Assembly (NCBI RefSeq): GCF_002776525.5
Contig: NC_045438.1
Coordinates: forward strand, 157,028,395 to 157,092,394
Origin: Piliocolobus tephrosceles
Lineage: Eukaryota; Chordata; Mammalia; Primates; Cercopithecidae
Direction of reading: 5' to 3'
Length of the DNA: 64,000 bases
The notes beneath the pieces were generated by a model. That model had not been told where the DNA came from. It ran no database searches and saw only the letters and a list, made by a program, of their open reading frames with translations. Each line of letters starts with the position of its first letter. The first letter of the stretch is position 1. The translations under genes were made by a program, and so were the position numbers. Below are positions 45,165 through 57,330 of this stretch, piece by piece.

Positions 45165-45790
45165 TCGCTGAAACTCATCTATTCAGTCATCAAGCACAGA
45201 TCTACCTCTGCCCCCCTTGTGCCTGGGATGGTGCTAGATGCTGAGAACGTGCCATTGCCTGCATGTTCTCAGCAGCTAGCAGAAAGCTCAGTTCTAGAGC
45301 GCCTTCCCCCAGCTTCTGGAATCTCACAGGTTAGTTGGGAGGTCACTTAAATAGAACATGATGTGTGCTGTAAACAACTTAAGCACAGAGTGCAAAGGAG
45401 CATCTAATTTGAGAGCTGCTTAGTAAGATGGTTTCACAGAGAAGGCATGTATGATTCTAAAATGAGGGCATGGCATGTGTAAGGCTGTGGTGTTACAAGA
45501 GAACATGGAGCATTTGGAGAAGTGGACGTAGCTCAATGTGAGGCAAGTGAAGAGAGTGGTACATCCTAGCAAGGAGATTTCCAGTCCTGGAGGTAATGGA
45601 GAACCACTGATGAATTGTGTTTTAAGAATAGGCATAGTCAAATTCACACTCGGTGAGGTAGTCCTTGAACCATTGTTCACTGCACCACATGGTCACAGTC
45701 TTATTAAGCTGAGAGTTGAAAGGCTCATTGGAAAACCAACCTGGCAGTTCTTGTAATGGAGACATGAAGGTAATGCAGGGCCTACAACTC
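45165..45790 (-). mobile_element. L2 fragment
   Basis: Reverse-complement L2, long but diverged: 'cctgggatggtgctagatgc', 'ggttagttgggaggtcac', 'ggcatggcatgtgtaaggc', 'gaattgtgttttaagaatag' and 'cttgtaatggagacatgaag' follow in order. Confidence 0.6.
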
Positions 45791-47814
45791 TAGGTTTCAA
45801 AAAGATCAAGGACATTTCATAGATCTTGCCTTACTTTTCCTCTCAGGGCAAAACACACATTACAAAGACCCTCAAATGATGCTCACTGTTACCAACATTT
45901 TTTTCTAATCTTACATCTTTCATCCTAAATGCTCATGAAAGACATGCTGCTTCTGGTTCAAACTTGGGCCAATGACAATGCTTTTCATGTTTGTTGACCC
46001 AATAATCAGCCATTGCACTCAAAGACTTAGAGCGGATCAGTTTAAAAACAGCTATTACTGCATTTGAACTACAGCTCCCCTCCAGTCCCCCGTATGTCTG
46101 GGCTTGCTGCTGCCACAGGAAAGCTCCCAGTTCTACCCAGGGAGGGATTGAGTTTCTCAGCTTGTTTCAGCACCAACCCGTAAAAGCTGTTTATGTCAAA
46201 TGTCAGTAAATTGCAAACTTACCCGTGAGGTTTAATTGACTTTATTCCACAACAAGAGTGGCCATATGAAATAAACCCAAAGACTCATAATCAGGCAGGA
46301 CTAAGTGTTGCATTTTGGAGAATGGCAAGGGGTTGTTTCGGGAAGGAGATGGAGCACCTTCCTATGCTAATCTCATGAGATTAGCTTTAAACATCTTTAG
46401 TTTCTCCAGTCAATTATTTGTTATGGAACTCTCATTTTACACTTAAACATTTTTTTTTTTGAACTCTTATTTTTGCACCCTTTAGCACTAGGATAAAAGA
46501 TTCTTAAGTCATATCTCCTCCCCACTCCCACCACCACCACACTGTTTTATATAATACTTCCTTTTACTAGTTTACCGTTTTAAATTTATCTACCTTCCTC
46601 TCCACACCCCTCACCCCCTCCTCACCCTGTTGCTTCAGAAAAACTCCTGATTTGTGGAGGAGTAAATGCTCACAACTATCTATTCTCTCAGCCCTACATC
46701 TCTCTCAACTTGCGCCTCTCTGGACAGAACAATTTTTATCTTTTTAACAATTCTTATACCGCAGTTCCCCTTCACTGCCATAATTCTGGTGAACTCACTG
46801 TTTGAGATCAGTCTCCATTGTTCCCCATGGAGATGACCAAAACTGATACTACCAGGAGCTTACATTTGAGCCCCGCAGAATATTTAGGAAGAGAACGTTT
46901 TGGGTTTGGTTTGATTTGTTTCAGCTATTTTTTTCTGTCTCTAGAAACATGGGTAGATCGAGCTTACCAGGTGAGGTTAGTGGTTTTCTTCTCCGGAATC
47001 TTTAGAGTATCTACACAATATTCCATCTGTGAAAATTTGCACAGTAGACTAGATAAACAATGGATTACGGAGAAAAGAGTCCTAATACTCAGATCCTAAA
47101 GCAGTGCTAGGTTAACAACAAGGTGCTTACTTGCTTGGGGTGCCAGCCGAAATCAGAACAATGAGGCTTTCATGGACTTATCCAGAATTTTATAATTGAT
47201 AAAAAGAAAAATCATTTTATTTTTTGTGGTTTAGTATTGCTTTAATTTGGGTTTATACATGGGAGGAGGCACCAAAATATTTCAGTGCTTGGGGACTTAG
47301 ACTAAGAACCACAAGGAGGTGGAGAGAGAGCAGGAAACAGGCTGCCCTTTGTCACAGACCTTGTCTTTTCTGGCACTCTTTGGCTCTGATTTTCACAGAC
47401 GTGAGTCTGATGAGAATGCTGAGTAATTGGCTTCTAGTCTCAGCAGAGCGTATATGAGTTGCCTTTGCTATCTCTAGCCTATGTCTCCCCCTCCCGCACC
47501 CCTCTCACCCCATCCTAGTTAGCCCCTCCCCAAGCTTACCCCCGGTCATTCTTACGGGGTCCTGTTTTTTACCCTAGGCCCCTTAGTGCTCTCTGTTCCC
47601 GCCAAAATATCTTTCAGATCCGTGAGTCATATTAAATTAGCAACAGCTCTTTACAAGTTAAAAGTCGTCTCCCTCCTACAGATAATGTCATACAAATACG
47701 GGTTAAAGTCTTGGCTAAAGAAGGAATGTCTAACTGTGGACTTTCAGTCATAAACCAGTGGAAAGGACATCTGACTAGGGGCAGGTGATCTCAGTGCTTC
47801 TAAGCTCTCATTGT
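45791..47814. other. Unannotated stretch
   Basis: About 2 kb without recognised repeats. T11 at about 46450 and a (CCA)n-like run at about 46527-46541. ORFs of up to 93 codons (46818-47099) have no domain. Confidence 0.5.
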
Positions 47815-47985
47815 ATGGACTTGTGCTAACAGAGTAGCTACCAGTTGCAAGGGACCATTACAATTTAATTAATTAAAATTACATAAAATAAAAAACTCAC
47901 TTCCTCAGTCACACTGGCCACATTTGACGCACTCAATAACCACATGTGGCTGGTAGCTCCCACATGGGACAGCACAGATACTGAT
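47815..47985 (-). mobile_element. hAT-like MITE
   Basis: 'gagtagctaccagttgcaag', an AT-rich centre, 'ttcctcagtcacactggcca' and 'aaccacatgtggctggtagc' form the palindromic family also seen at 36388. Nearly complete; name uncertain. Confidence 0.65.
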
Positions 47986-48075
47986 CATTTCTTGTCTCAC
48001 AGGAAGCTCCACTGGATGGTGCAAATCTAAATAATTTCCTTCTTGGCTTCCTCGAAGGCAAGGCCTTCCCCAGTG

Positions 48076-48305
48076 CAGGGCTGCTCAGGCTTAGCACTAT
48101 TGCCATCTTGGACTGGATTCTTCTTTGTTGGGGGGTGGGGGCATCCTGTGCATTATAGGATGTTTAGAAGCATCCTTGGCCTCTATCCCCTACATGCCAG
48201 TAACAGCCACCCCCACCACCCAGTTGTGGCAATCAAAAAACGTCTCCAGACATTGTCAAATGTCCCCTAGGGGACGTCTATGCTGAAGCTGGCTGGAGCT
48301 CTGGG
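48076..48305 (-). mobile_element. MER5A (hAT-Charlie MITE)
   Basis: The reverse complement of MER5A: 'attataggatgtttagaagc', 'ctggcctctatccc'-type text, 'cgtctccagacattgtcaaa' and 'tgtcccctaggggacgtct', about 230 bp with both ends. Confidence 0.85.
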
Positions 48306-50734
48306 GATCAGAGAGGACGTCTGTAAGCGTGCTTATGAGTTGTAAGCTCTAAGAGGGGAGAGACATTGCACAGGGCAGGTCAGGCACATTGTAAGTGATC
48401 TCAGAACATTACAATTGAGAAGAATTTCAGAGTGACGTTTATAGCCAAGAAAGATATTCTTCCCCCGACTGGGGCATTCCCTTGATGTTAAATTGTGTGT
48501 GTCAAAACCTGTGTGTCAAAACCCTAAAGAACTGCAGGGAAGCCTATAACTCCAAAGGAAGGCAGAGGAAGGTCCCAGGGGACAGGTTGTGGGGTGAGTT
48601 AACTTATTCCAGTCAAGGTGAAGGAGTTGCCTCTGGGCTTCACTCTGAGACTTGCAGCCTAGTGTGCTAAGCTCCCGGTTCCCAAAGTGGCCATTCCCAC
48701 GCTGAACGGCATTACTGCCTCATCAGCAGCTTGTCAGCTGTAAATTCTAATCCCAGGCCGGGTCTCTCTTCCCAGGACCAAAGTCATAAAGATGTTTGCC
48801 CTTGCACGGGTGTTTGACATGTGCTAGACCACATTTGTGTATTTGTCTTAGGGCCCTCTTGAGAGCTTAGCACTTCTCTCTGACCCAGGCAAGGCTTTAT
48901 GTGCTGTGCATTCCTCCTGAACATGATGTCATGCTTGTGCCTCACCATGGAATTCTGCAGCCAGGCACAGGGGCTCAAGTCCAAAGATGGGAGGACTTAA
49001 AAGGCTTAAACAAGCAAATGTTTTTCATCATTTAAGGTTTTAAGAAAACTGAATTCTGAAATATTTATGGTCCTGGACTCCTTTGTGGGTCATCAATGAC
49101 CTCTTTCCTTTTAGGAGATATCTCATGGAGAGGGCGTCTTGGCCTGCTCCCCTCTGGGGCCACTAACTCACACCAGAGCTGACTCAACCATTCCAGGAGA
49201 AGACTGGTAAAAAGTTTACTCACCACACACGTCTAGCTGAAATGAATGAAATCAAACTCAGCAGAAGTCAACACTTAGCATGGAAGGCAAAGTAGAGATG
49301 AAGGGTCGCCCAGCTGCTGCGCACCAGCCTTTAGCTTTAGCTCAAGTTGTTCTGCTTTGAAGGACAATGCCAATCATCTCATAAGTAAATGAAGACAATG
49401 GTTCAACAATGCTGTCGAGTCTGAGAGAAAAGAGAAGCCATCCCTATACCCAAAATTTAGTATATATTAAGATTGGGGTGGGTTGCCCAGTGCCTTCTGA
49501 GATGACCTGTGCTCTTTTCTTTTATCCAGGAGCAATTAGAATCAATGTGCTCCATCTGGAAGTTCTGCCTAAGGGTCTGGCACCCTAGGAAGTTGTCCAG
49601 GATGATTTTAACCCTGTTACAGGATCCAAATAATTCCTGATATGTATGAATGTAAAGCCCATTCTTGTATCCAGCATTTCTCAGTGGAGATGGTTTTGAC
49701 ATTTTGGGTGGGATGAATCTTCCTTCTGGGAGTGTCTCCAGCACACAACAGGGCACAAAATGCAAGTGGTGTTCTCCTCTGGTCATTGTCACAACCATCC
49801 ACCCACCAACGCATGCATTCCCGGGCACCACGTGGTGGGTGGCCCTGCCCCCACTGAGTACATTGCAAGCTTATTGCCGTAGAAACTAGAATGCTAGTAC
49901 TACCCATGGGAGCAGGCAGCAGGCCTGTTCTTTATTTATTTTACTCTTTGGTTCTGCAGACCTCAGATTTACCTGCTGTTATTGATCTGTGGAGGGCTTT
50001 TGACTGCCCATTTTCCCCCTAGAGTGAGCTCATGTGAGTGGAAAAGAAGCAAAGAGGTAGCTGTTACACAGCTGTTCCATTCCTGCTCCCTGTTTGTGTC
50101 CTAATGTTGTGAATACACCCTAAGAATTCCCCCAGGTGTGGATTAAGATGACTTAAGCCAGGAGGAAATTTGCCCCAAGGCAAATTTCCCCATCTAACAT
50201 CCTCATATGGGCCCTCTTGCTAGACCCACATTATTGAACTACAGCTTCAGACTCCCAGCAGGCCCTCTTTCATTTTCCATCATCTTTCTCTGTCTGTATT
50301 TTATTATAGTACCAGGTACTGAAATTATCAGGTGATCAGAGAAGTCTAGAACTGGATATAAACCAATAGGTCATCCAGGAACGTGGCTTTCAACCTCCAG
50401 ACTTCGATGTCTATTGACTGTGAAGATACTGGAGGGGACTCAAAAGCTATTATCATTTTCAAAAATGATGTCAGAACTGTTCAATGTACTTTAAATAGGA
50501 CTCACAGGTGTATTAAAATGTCAAGCTTTCTTTTGCCTAAAACCGTGTGAACACGGTGCAGTAACTGGTTATTTCAATGCTGACAAAAGTTCTGATTGAC
50601 AGAACTTGCACTCATTATATATCACTCAGTACCTAACTGATATGATAATTTCCAAATCAGGAAGATTGTGGAGAGAGATTAGTAAGAGGTCCTCAGTGGT
50701 AAAAGGACTAAGGAAAGTGTAGCCCGATTGTCTC
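48306..50734. other. Unannotated stretch
   Basis: About 2.4 kb. A weak MER20-like fragment may lie at 48680-48790 ('cccggttcccaaagtggcc', 'ctgtaaattctaatcccagg'). A 14-bp duplication TGTGTGTCAAAACC occurs at about 48495-48523. A 124-codon minus-strand ORF (49457-49831) is unrecognised. Confidence 0.5.
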
Positions 50735-50800
50735 TTTCTTCAAAAGTTGAGGCCCAGAGATGTGAAGTGACTTGCTGACAGTTGGATGATTAGTGCTCTA
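50735..50800 (-). mobile_element. Possible MIR fragment
   Basis: 'gttgaggcccagagatgtg' followed by 'aagtgacttgctgacagttg' recalls the reverse-complement MIR core. Short and weak. Confidence 0.4.
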
Positions 50801-51749
50801 GAACTATGGTGGCCATGCCACACCAGGACCGTTCCTATGTGCTCCTGTTGTCCCAGTACCATCACCAATAGGAATCCCTGTCGCTCAAAACAGAAATCCA
50901 GTTTGATTAATAAATTACATGGTCATTCTACCTAAAACCCAAGTCTCCAACGGTCAATTCAGCCCTTTTCTTGCCACAAAACTCTGCCTCTTTCTCTCTC
51001 TTTCATGGCTCTCAAAATTGTTCCCCGTCTCTGATTCCATCTCCTACGTTTTCACAAGTAAGTCATCCTCCACATTTGGGTGACTATAAATGACAGCTCC
51101 AACTCCAGACGGCCTGAATCATGGGACCTTTTGTTCCTGAGTGGAGGAGGAAGGAAGATGGCACAGGGACAGGGGCAGCTGGGCCACAGGCAAGCCCAGG
51201 GCCTTGCCCAAGCCTCAGACAGCCACCCACGTGCTCCTATGTTCTCAGTGACAAAGGCTGGGAGGGGCAGAGGGAAGCTGGCGAATTTTTATGATTTAAA
51301 AACTATGAATCCACACTGAATAGAAAAAACTACAGTGTAAAACATCACCCATGCAGCTCTGAACGTCCAGAACGTCCAGGTGACTCCAGTATGGTGTTCA
51401 TAGACTTTGGCAATACTTTGAAAACCTCTGTGAACAATAAAAGTTAAGCATGAGAAAGAAAATATTTCCCATAAGAAAATATAAACCAAACCCTTTTCCT
51501 TGTCTGCCACATGGGGCCAAACATACCAGTGTGTTTAATTGGTAGATCAATACCACTCTCAAGAATTTCTTAGATGCCATAAACACACAATGCAATTTTG
51601 GTGGAGTCCCACAGCAAGCTATAATCATGAGAGGGGAGGACCTGGGTTCAGCAGCTGTGCTTTACTCCTGTGTTGCTTTGAACTCACAGCAGAGCTAAAT
51701 ACCCGGCTCACAAAACCTTCTGATAACAAAGTCCAGCAGACTTGGGAGT
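50801..51749. other. Unannotated stretch
   Basis: Close to 1 kb without recognised repeats or exons. ORFs of 70-79 codons on both strands are unremarkable. Confidence 0.5.
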
Positions 51750-51758
51750 AACTTGGTT

Positions 51759-52080
51759 GTTTTTTGTTGTTGTTGTTGTTGTTGTTGTTGTTTTTTGAGA
51801 TGGAGTTTTTGCTCTGTTGCCCAGGCTAGAGTACAGTGGTGCGATCTTGGTGCACTGCAACCTCAGCCTCCAGGGTTCAAGAGATTCTCCTGCCTCAACC
51901 TCCCAAGTAGCTGGAATTACAGGCATGTGCCATAACACCTGGCTAATTTCTATATTTTTAGTAGACACAGGATTTTGCCATGTTGGCCAGACTGATCTCG
52001 AACTCCTGGCCTCAGGTGATCTGCCCGCCTCGGCCTCCCAAAGTGCTGGGATTACAGGCATGAGCCTCTGCACCCAGCCG
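51759..52080 (-). mobile_element. Alu (AluS-like) with (TTG)n tail
   Basis: Minus-strand Alu, 5' end at 52079-52080. The former poly-A tail is now (TTG)n at 51764-51793. Probable TSD AACTTGGTT / AACTTGTT at 51750-51758 and 52084-52091. Confidence 0.9.
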
Positions 52081-52091
52081 AGAAACTTGTT

Positions 52092-52566
52092 AAAATGAAA
52101 ATTGGGTCTATGTAGACTGGGAGATTAAAACTGACTCCTTTTTAATATAAGGAACCTTGCTTTACTGTTTCATTAAAAGGTTTGCCAGTGCAAACTGAAA
52201 ATGTAGGAGCCCTTTTTAAAAAGCAGGAACAAAAACAACAACCTCTGCTGTGAAAGGTACTAAAATAAAAGCTGCTTTTTTTTCTTCTGCAGTCTCTCTT
52301 TTGACTTGTCACAAGGCTTTTAAAATCATTCTTATTTGTTATTTAATGCCAGTCTAAGTCAAGGAAAATTAAAATTTTAAATTGTTAGCATGAATCTTAC
52401 CTTTCATCTTTATATTGTGCAAAGCCAGCTTTAAATGAAAATATAAGAGCATTTAATTTGTATGCTAAATTGTTCAAAATGATGCAATTTGCATATTTCA
52501 TTCTTATCAGAACAGTGGAAAACGCTGCACTAAACTAATTCAATGCTTCCATTTCACTTCTCAATA
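52092..52566. other. Unannotated A+T-rich stretch
   Basis: No repeat or exon recognised; AT-rich single-copy-like DNA. Confidence 0.55.
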
Positions 52567-52576
52567 ATGCACATTC

Positions 52577-52880
52577 TTTTTTTTTTTTTTTTTTTTTTTG
52601 AGACAGAGTCTCGCTCTATCCCCCAGGCTGGAGTGCAGTGGCATGATCTCAGTTCACTGCAACTTTTGTGTCCTGGGTTCAAGCAATTCTCATGCTTCAG
52701 CCTCCTGAGTAGCTGGGATTACAGGCACCCGGCACCACGCCCTGCTAATTTTTGTATTTTTGGTAGAGACAGGGTTTTACCATGTTGGCCAGGCTAGTCT
52801 CAAACTCCTGACCTCAGGTGATCCACCACCTCGGCCTCCCAAAGTGTTGGGATTACAGGCGTGAGCCACCGTGCCCGGCC
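52577..52880 (-). mobile_element. Alu (AluS-like)
   Basis: Minus-strand full-length Alu with a T22-type tail from 52577 and 5' end at 52880. TSD core ATGCACATTC at 52567-52576 and 52887-52896, probably part of an 18-bp imperfect TSD. Confidence 0.92.
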
Positions 52881-52897
52881 TGATACATGCACATTCT

Positions 52898-54280
52898 ATC
52901 AACACTCTCTACCTTTGATGTACTGACAAGTAAAGAAGAATTGAAAAAAAAAGGCCTATGGGTTGCCTTATCTTTCCCTTTCTCTCTGTGTCTTCATTTT
53001 CAGTGTAAGTTGTTTGCAAATGCAAAGAAGTAACATGAGTAAGAAAGGACAAACCAAGTTTCCTTGGTCATATGTGTTTCTTAGAATACCACTGCTGCCT
53101 TTGTGTTTGAAGCAAGTTGTGGTTCTCAAATGGAAAGTGTGGCCTCTCAGGGCTGTCAGTGTCCCTCCCCCTCCCCAGCTAACTCAGTCATAGACAAAAC
53201 ACACTTTGTAGTCACTTAGAAGCTCCATGAACTCCCACACATCGTGAAAACACCAGAATTCTGAGCTCATGGACAATGCTCCATGTGAATGGGGTGACAA
53301 GAAAGGATGGGCACATGTATCTCCTGTTTCTGCTCCTTCCATGTTGTCTCATCAGAATTCACTTACAAAATACAAGTTTAAAGAGGAAATTATTACAATT
53401 TTAATATGGTGGCCGCAGAGCATGAAACTCATCAAGAAGTCCTTCTGAGCACCAAGTCCTATGCAAGCACACAGGCGATGTGCCATGAAGCTGGCCCTGC
53501 ACATGGAGTGGCAGCATGCATGAAAATGGTGAAGAGATCACACGGGATCGGGTGGTGCACTGAGAAGGAACAGCGGGCATCCAGAACTGCACACAGGGCA
53601 GTGTGCACAGCAGGAGTCCAGGGCAGCCAGAGATTCACTACCAGAGGTACAGCCCCAGAGCACATGCATGCCAGGAAAGAGGAGACAGGCAGAGACAGGA
53701 AGATCAAAGTGGAAGGAGAAAAGCCAGAGCGCTGGTTAACTAAGACACTCAGCCGGCAGTATCGGGAGAGACACAAAATGAAGGCAAGGGAATCAGGGCA
53801 GCGAGATACTAGCAAAGGGGCATTGGAAACCAGCGGCCACGTGGCTCTGATCCCAAGCACTGAGTGCCCTCCCCGGCATCTCTGTGGGGCTGTGAGGTAC
53901 GTTTCATGTGTCTGGACGTGGCTCCTCAGCGTGTCCTTCCAGCTCCTCTCATCCCTCTACCCTCTTGGTAAAAACAAAGACATTCTCTAGGAGTGAGGCA
54001 ACCTCCCCGCTGCCCTGTAGAGAGCAACACTTCTGCTTTTCTAGTGTTCTAAGAATACTTTTCCTGATTTATCATAATGAGAACAGGCGGGAAACTAGCT
54101 ATGTTGAACATGTGATGTACAAGGTGGTTAATGGTGACCCACCAATGAGCAGGACGCCAGGATCTTGTGCAACTGTGAGACTTTGCAACACCGCAGCGGA
54201 AGGCTGTCCCTCAGAGGTGTGTAGCCACCTAGGGGCCTCCTTCTATCACCCATGACTAAGTCTTCTGCATTAGCTTAGAG
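52898..54280. other. Unannotated stretch with a 194-codon ORF
   Basis: No repeat recognised. A plus-strand ORF at 53406-53990 (194 codons) has a minus-strand ORF of 133 codons opposite it. It is Lys/Arg/Glu rich, has no domain that I know, and starts in DNA with no promoter-like context. Not called as a gene. Confidence 0.45.
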
Positions 54281-54500
54281 CAGGGTTTCTCGGCCTTGAA
54301 ACCATGAACATTCAGGGCCAGACAGTTTTCTGTTGTGGAAGACTGTCCAATGTACTGTAGAATGTTTAGCGGCCTCTCTGGCCTCTGCTCACTACATGCT
54401 AGTAGCAACCCCCTTTCCCCACCGTGTGACAATCAAAAATGTCTCCAGACATTGCTAGATGCTCCCTGTGGGAGATCATCACCCTGGGTGAGAACCTGTG
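54281..54500 (-). mobile_element. MER5A (hAT-Charlie MITE)
   Basis: Reverse-complement MER5A with both ends, CAGGGTTTCTCGG (54281) and GGTGAGAACCTGTG (54500), plus 'gtagaatgtttagcggcctc' and 'aatgtctccagacattgcta'. Possible degenerate 8-bp TSD GCTTAGAG / ACTTTGAG (6 of 8 matches), as for hAT elements. Confidence 0.88.
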
Positions 54501-54508
54501 ACTTTGAG

Positions 54509-55091
54509 CACATGAGCCCGGCAGAGGATCACGTATGAGAGGACGCCACTCCCACCACATGCTCTTCCAGCTGGAACGGTTCTTTGTCTTTGCAGTGCCT
54601 GCTTTTCTGAAAGTGTCTCTTTATTGCTTTGTCTTCCTTCTAGCACTATATCTCCCACTCCTGGGCAAGTTAGTAAGGCCTGGGGGTGTAGTAAAGTCAC
54701 TCAGTGGGCAGTCTCCTTGCTCTGTGTCCACCCAAAGAGAGTTAGGTCAGCCTTGAAAGTCACTGCAAAATATATATATCCTGAGGCCTACAAAGATTTT
54801 TGTGAGCTCACCATCCCTTTTCTAACTCTCTAGGGTACTGTGTGCTACTATGTACTATGCTCAGTGTTTGCCAGCCTTGTCATATGTTTTGTCTCATTTA
54901 ATCTTCAAAGAGAAAAGAAAATAACTCCTGTAACATAACAGCATATCTCCTATAACTTAAAAAAATTCCCATTAAATAGTATTGACTCCCATGCTGGGAA
55001 TTAATAAATAACTTGCCCAAGACCACCCAGGTAGTAAATGGATTTGAACTTGGGTTTTTTGGCTGCTGATCCAAGACCTTTTCTATCAGTG
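54509..55091. other. Unannotated stretch
   Basis: A possible short MIR-like trace at 55010-55060 ('cttgcccaagaccacccagg', 'tagtaaatggatttgaact'), otherwise nothing recognised. Confidence 0.45.
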
Positions 55092-55275
55092 CTTCCCTGG
55101 CTAAGTGCATTTGAGAATCACCTGTGGGTGTTTGCGAACAATGCAGGTTCCAAGGCCTCGTCCCTGGAACTTTGGTAGGCAGGTTTAGAGTAGGCCCCTA
55201 GAATCGGAATTTGAAACAAGCAATTCCGGTGACAGTGGTGCAGGTGACTGCCCCTTGAGAAACACTGAACTCCAT
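55092..55275 (+). mobile_element. MER20-like hAT MITE, diverged
   Basis: 'gcatttgagaatcacctgtg', 'tagaatcggaatttgaaaca' and 'ccccttgagaaacactg' follow the pattern of the family at 21337 and 21560. Confidence 0.5.
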
Positions 55276-55580
55276 TATTCTGTGATTCCTGGAGAGCCGT
55301 CGGGGAAGGAGAGAACAGAAAAGAGAGGAGAAGGACTGAGAGAGATTGAAAGCACTCAGACTGATGCAGGATTGAGAGGAGTTGGTTCCCTCCTTCCTCT
55401 CTCGTCCTTGCAGGCTTAGCCACATGTCTGACAATGGCAATACCATGTCCAAAACTCCACACCCATGAGATGCCCCTTGACCTCTCCTGCCTCTGTGTGT
55501 TTGGGCAGCCTGGGTGTGGGTTCCCCCCGCTCAGTCCTCAGGTGCCAGGACCCAAGCTCCCATCAGCTAACCTGACTGAT
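55276..55580. other. Unannotated stretch
   Basis: No repeat recognised; a GA-rich segment at about 55310-55345. Confidence 0.5.
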
Positions 55581-55594
55581 TCACAAAGCAGTTC

Positions 55595-56012
55595 TTTTTT
55601 TTTTCTAAAGTTCTGGGGTACATGTGCAGAACGTGCAGGTTTGTTACATAAGTATGCGTGTGCCATGGTGGTTTGCTCACCTATCAAACTGTCATCTAGG
55701 TTTTAAGCCCCACATGCATTAGATATTTGTCCTAATGCTTTCCCTCCCCTTGCCCCCCACCCTGCAACAGGCCCTGCTATGTGATGTTCCCCTCCCTGTG
55801 TCCACGCGTTCTTATTGTTCAGCTCCCACTTATGAGTGAGAACATGTGGTGTCTGGTTTTCTGTTCCTGGGTTAGTTTGATGAGGATGATTTCCAGCTTC
55901 ATCCACGTCCCTGTAAAGGACATGAACTCGTTCATTTTTATGGCTACATAGTATTCCATGGTATATATGTGCCACAATTTCTTTATCCAGCCTATCATTG
56001 ATGGGCATCAAA
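55595..56012 (-). mobile_element. Young L1 (L1PA-type) 3' end, 5'-truncated
   Basis: About 418 bp of minus-strand L1 3' UTR and ORF2 end with a T9 tail. The text 'ttctggggtacatgtgcaga', 'acgtgcaggtttgttacata' and 'ggtggtttgctcacctatca' is close to L1PA. 14-bp TSD TCACAAAGCAGTTC / TCACAAAGCACTTC at 55581-55594 and 56013-56026 (13 of 14 matches). Low divergence and a clear TSD make it one of the youngest insertions here. Confidence 0.93.
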
Positions 56013-56026
56013 TCACAAAGCACTTC

Positions 56027-56689
56027 CATCAGCTTCATTTGATTATGGAAATTAGCCCACTAACATTGCATTTGTTTGTCCACAGATGCTTTCTAAAATC
56101 CTTGGCCTTCCCTAGAGACTTTTCCTGGAATCTTTGTCTCCCCTGGCTAGATCATGAAAAACCTGGATCAGCCTTAAGTTGGATATCTTTTGCTTTTAAA
56201 TAGTCTGGCAAAGCCAGAGGTACAACACATCCTGGTTTGATGTACTTTCCAGCAAAAAGTATTAGCAAAACAATAATAATATTCAGAGGGCTCAGTTCCC
56301 AGTAGAATTCAGCACATACTCCAGATCTCCTGAGGTTCAGGTCTAGCTGAAGGGAAAGGAATGACTGAGACAGGTTTGAGTTTCAGACTTGTATTTCTCC
56401 CAGCTCCCTTGAGAGACAAAGAAAACCTGCCGATAAACACAAAACACAGCTCATTGCTCTGCTACTTGTTTGCAAGCAATTGTATGTCTGTCCTAGACAC
56501 CTCACCAGGCTCATGGCACTTTGAACAGCTTTCTGTGATGTAACACACCTAGGTTTTCACTCACACTATGCGCAGGGAATTCAGCCTCTCGGAGTCATGA
56601 CTACGTGGTCCTTCACTGCTCAAACCATTGTGCTGGTGGTCTTGGCTTTTATTTGTTAAGCTGTAACTTCAGGAAAGAGCCAATATCTT
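56027..56689. other. Unannotated stretch
   Basis: No repeat or exon recognised; ORFs of 60-81 codons only. Confidence 0.5.
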
Positions 56690-56825
56690 CCCTCCCTCCC
56701 TCCTTCCTTCTTTCCCTCCCTTCTTCCCTCCCTCCTTTCTTCCTTCCTTCCTTTCTTTGCCCCTCCATTTCTCTGCCTCTTCTTCTTTTCTTTTTCCTTC
56801 CTTCCCTATCTCCCTCCCTTCATAT

Positions 56826-56862
<37 letters not shown>
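56690..56862. repeat. Pyrimidine (CCCT/CCTT)n, (CT)n and (TA)n tract
   Basis: Irregular CCCT/CTTC repeats (56690-56822), then (CT)n at 56828-56848 and (AT)n at 56849-56862. The 134-codon ORF over it is a repeat artefact. Confidence 0.92.
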
Positions 56863-56863
<1 letters not shown>

Positions 56864-57009
56864 GCATGGTTAACAACATATGCTTCAACAGGTTTTTTGA
56901 CCTCTTGAGAAGTATGTGGTTAAAAAGTCTCTTTGCTATTCCTGTCTTGTACCTAAGCCACCTGCCCCCACCCCATCCCTACCATATACACATTCATACA
57001 CACAAGTAA

Positions 57010-57330
57010 ACCACTGGTACTGATGTATTGTTTTTCTTTCCAAAGTGTTTTCAACATATATGTAAGCACATTTGAATAGATGTTGTCAGCCCACAAACGA
57101 CAGCCTATAAAACACAGTGTTCTGCACCTTACACTTTCCACTTACTATTATGTCTTAGAGATCTTTCCAAACATAAAGACCTCGTTCATTCTCTTTTAGG
57201 GCATCTTAGTACTCCAGTTGCATAGATTAGCATAATTTATGTAGCCAATCCTTTCTTAACAAAAATTCAGGTTGCTTCCAATATGTTGCTATCACCAACA
57301 ATGTTGTAGCAAGTAGCCTTACACTATGTC
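57010..57330 (-). mobile_element. Old L1M fragment
   Basis: 'ttatgtcttagagatctttc', 'ttctcttttagggcatctta', 'caggttgcttccaatatgtt' and 'aacaatgttgtagcaagtag' match the minus-strand L1M ORF2/3' region in order. Confidence 0.6.
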
